DNA of 35,640 nucleotides from an uncultured Methylococcaceae bacterium. GTDB taxonomy: Bacteria > Pseudomonadota > Gammaproteobacteria > Methylococcales > Methylomonadaceae. The notes under the pieces were generated by a model. The model was given only the letters and a program-made list of their open reading frames with translations, did no database searches and was not told where the DNA came from. The translations under genes were made by a program, and so were the position numbers. Positions 35,452 to 35,640 of the stretch are shown piece by piece; position 1 is the stretch's first letter; every line of letters begins with the position of its first letter. The DNA lies in contig CAIMEB010000025.1 in NCBI GenBank assembly GCA_903839855.1, forward strand, positions 1 to 35,640, given 5' to 3'.

Positions 35452-35640
35452 ATTCAAATGGCGAACTTTTAAATACGTAGTATTCCCTTAATAAAAGTAC
35501 TATATAGTATCTGAACGGAAAAGCTACAAGCCACGACAGGCATGGGATTCAGCTATTTATTGAGCGCGAAGTTTTTTTATTCTCCATTGTCATTTTACGA
35601 AAAAGTGATGTTTGGCGGCACTTACAGGGTTACCGTTACC
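35452..35640. other. Gene-free end of window with short palindromes
   Basis: No gene is supported. TACTATATAGTA (35498-35509) is a perfect 12-bp palindrome, and AATAC-GTA-GTATT (around 35471-35484) is another small one. They may belong to the promoter of a gene beyond the window. Confidence 0.3.

Overview
The window reads as chromosomal core DNA of a gammaproteobacterium with moderately low GC. Housekeeping genes fill most of it, with short accessory or decaying patches between them. I see no rRNA, tRNA or CRISPR. Gene order (ribF-ileS-lspA, priA-argS-SPOR, purE-purK, lgt-thyA), a DUF692/MNIO RiPP cassette and an exported SBP56/methanethiol-oxidase homologue fit a Methylococcales-like (methanotroph-type) genome. 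That placement is inference; no methane-oxidation gene is present.

Layout. 68-4309 (+): ribF, ileS and lspA overlap end to end and close with an intrinsic terminator. 4403-5108 (-): ampD, then the N-terminal stub of an IS110-family transposase. 5274-7661 (+): a Lon-type protease of the LonB/YcbZ kind. 7669-12302 (-): priA, argS and a SPOR-domain protein. 12303-13132 has no intact gene and holds dispersed-repeat sequence and decayed reading-frame fragments. 13133-14776: ppk2 and nth, divergent. 14883-17190 (+) is the most interesting part: a promoter with a perfect operator-like palindrome, an exported Cys-rich precursor with six E-x-x-C-type pentapeptides, a stem-loop, an MNIO (DUF692) maturase and a DUF2063 partner, followed by a large nested inverted repeat. 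This is an HvfABC/bufferin-like copper-associated RiPP system.

17233-21489: a small lipoprotein (-), purE-purK-cmoA (+), a pair of head-to-head consensus DnaA boxes, then dsbB and a small exported protein (-). 21916-25395 (+): a tiny exported Lys/Ala/Glu-rich protein, then a tightly packed signalling group made of a REC-HPt protein that looks like the detached tail of a hybrid kinase, a REC-HD-GYP cyclic-di-GMP phosphodiesterase, and an unrecognised exported protein. 25522-30828 (+): glnE, lgt, thyA and inorganic pyrophosphatase. 30859-33774 (-): a membrane-bound PAS-PAS-GGDEF-EAL protein preceded by a small broken secreted-protein gene. 34053-35378 (+): periplasmic SBP56/methanethiol oxidase with a terminator hairpin.

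Functional links. lspA and lgt are two of the lipoprotein maturation steps. dsbB supports thiol chemistry in the envelope. The RiPP cassette (probable copper binding) and SBP56 (a copper enzyme in characterised bacterial members) both point to periplasmic copper and sulfur handling. Two cyclic-di-GMP proteins lie within 10 kb of each other.
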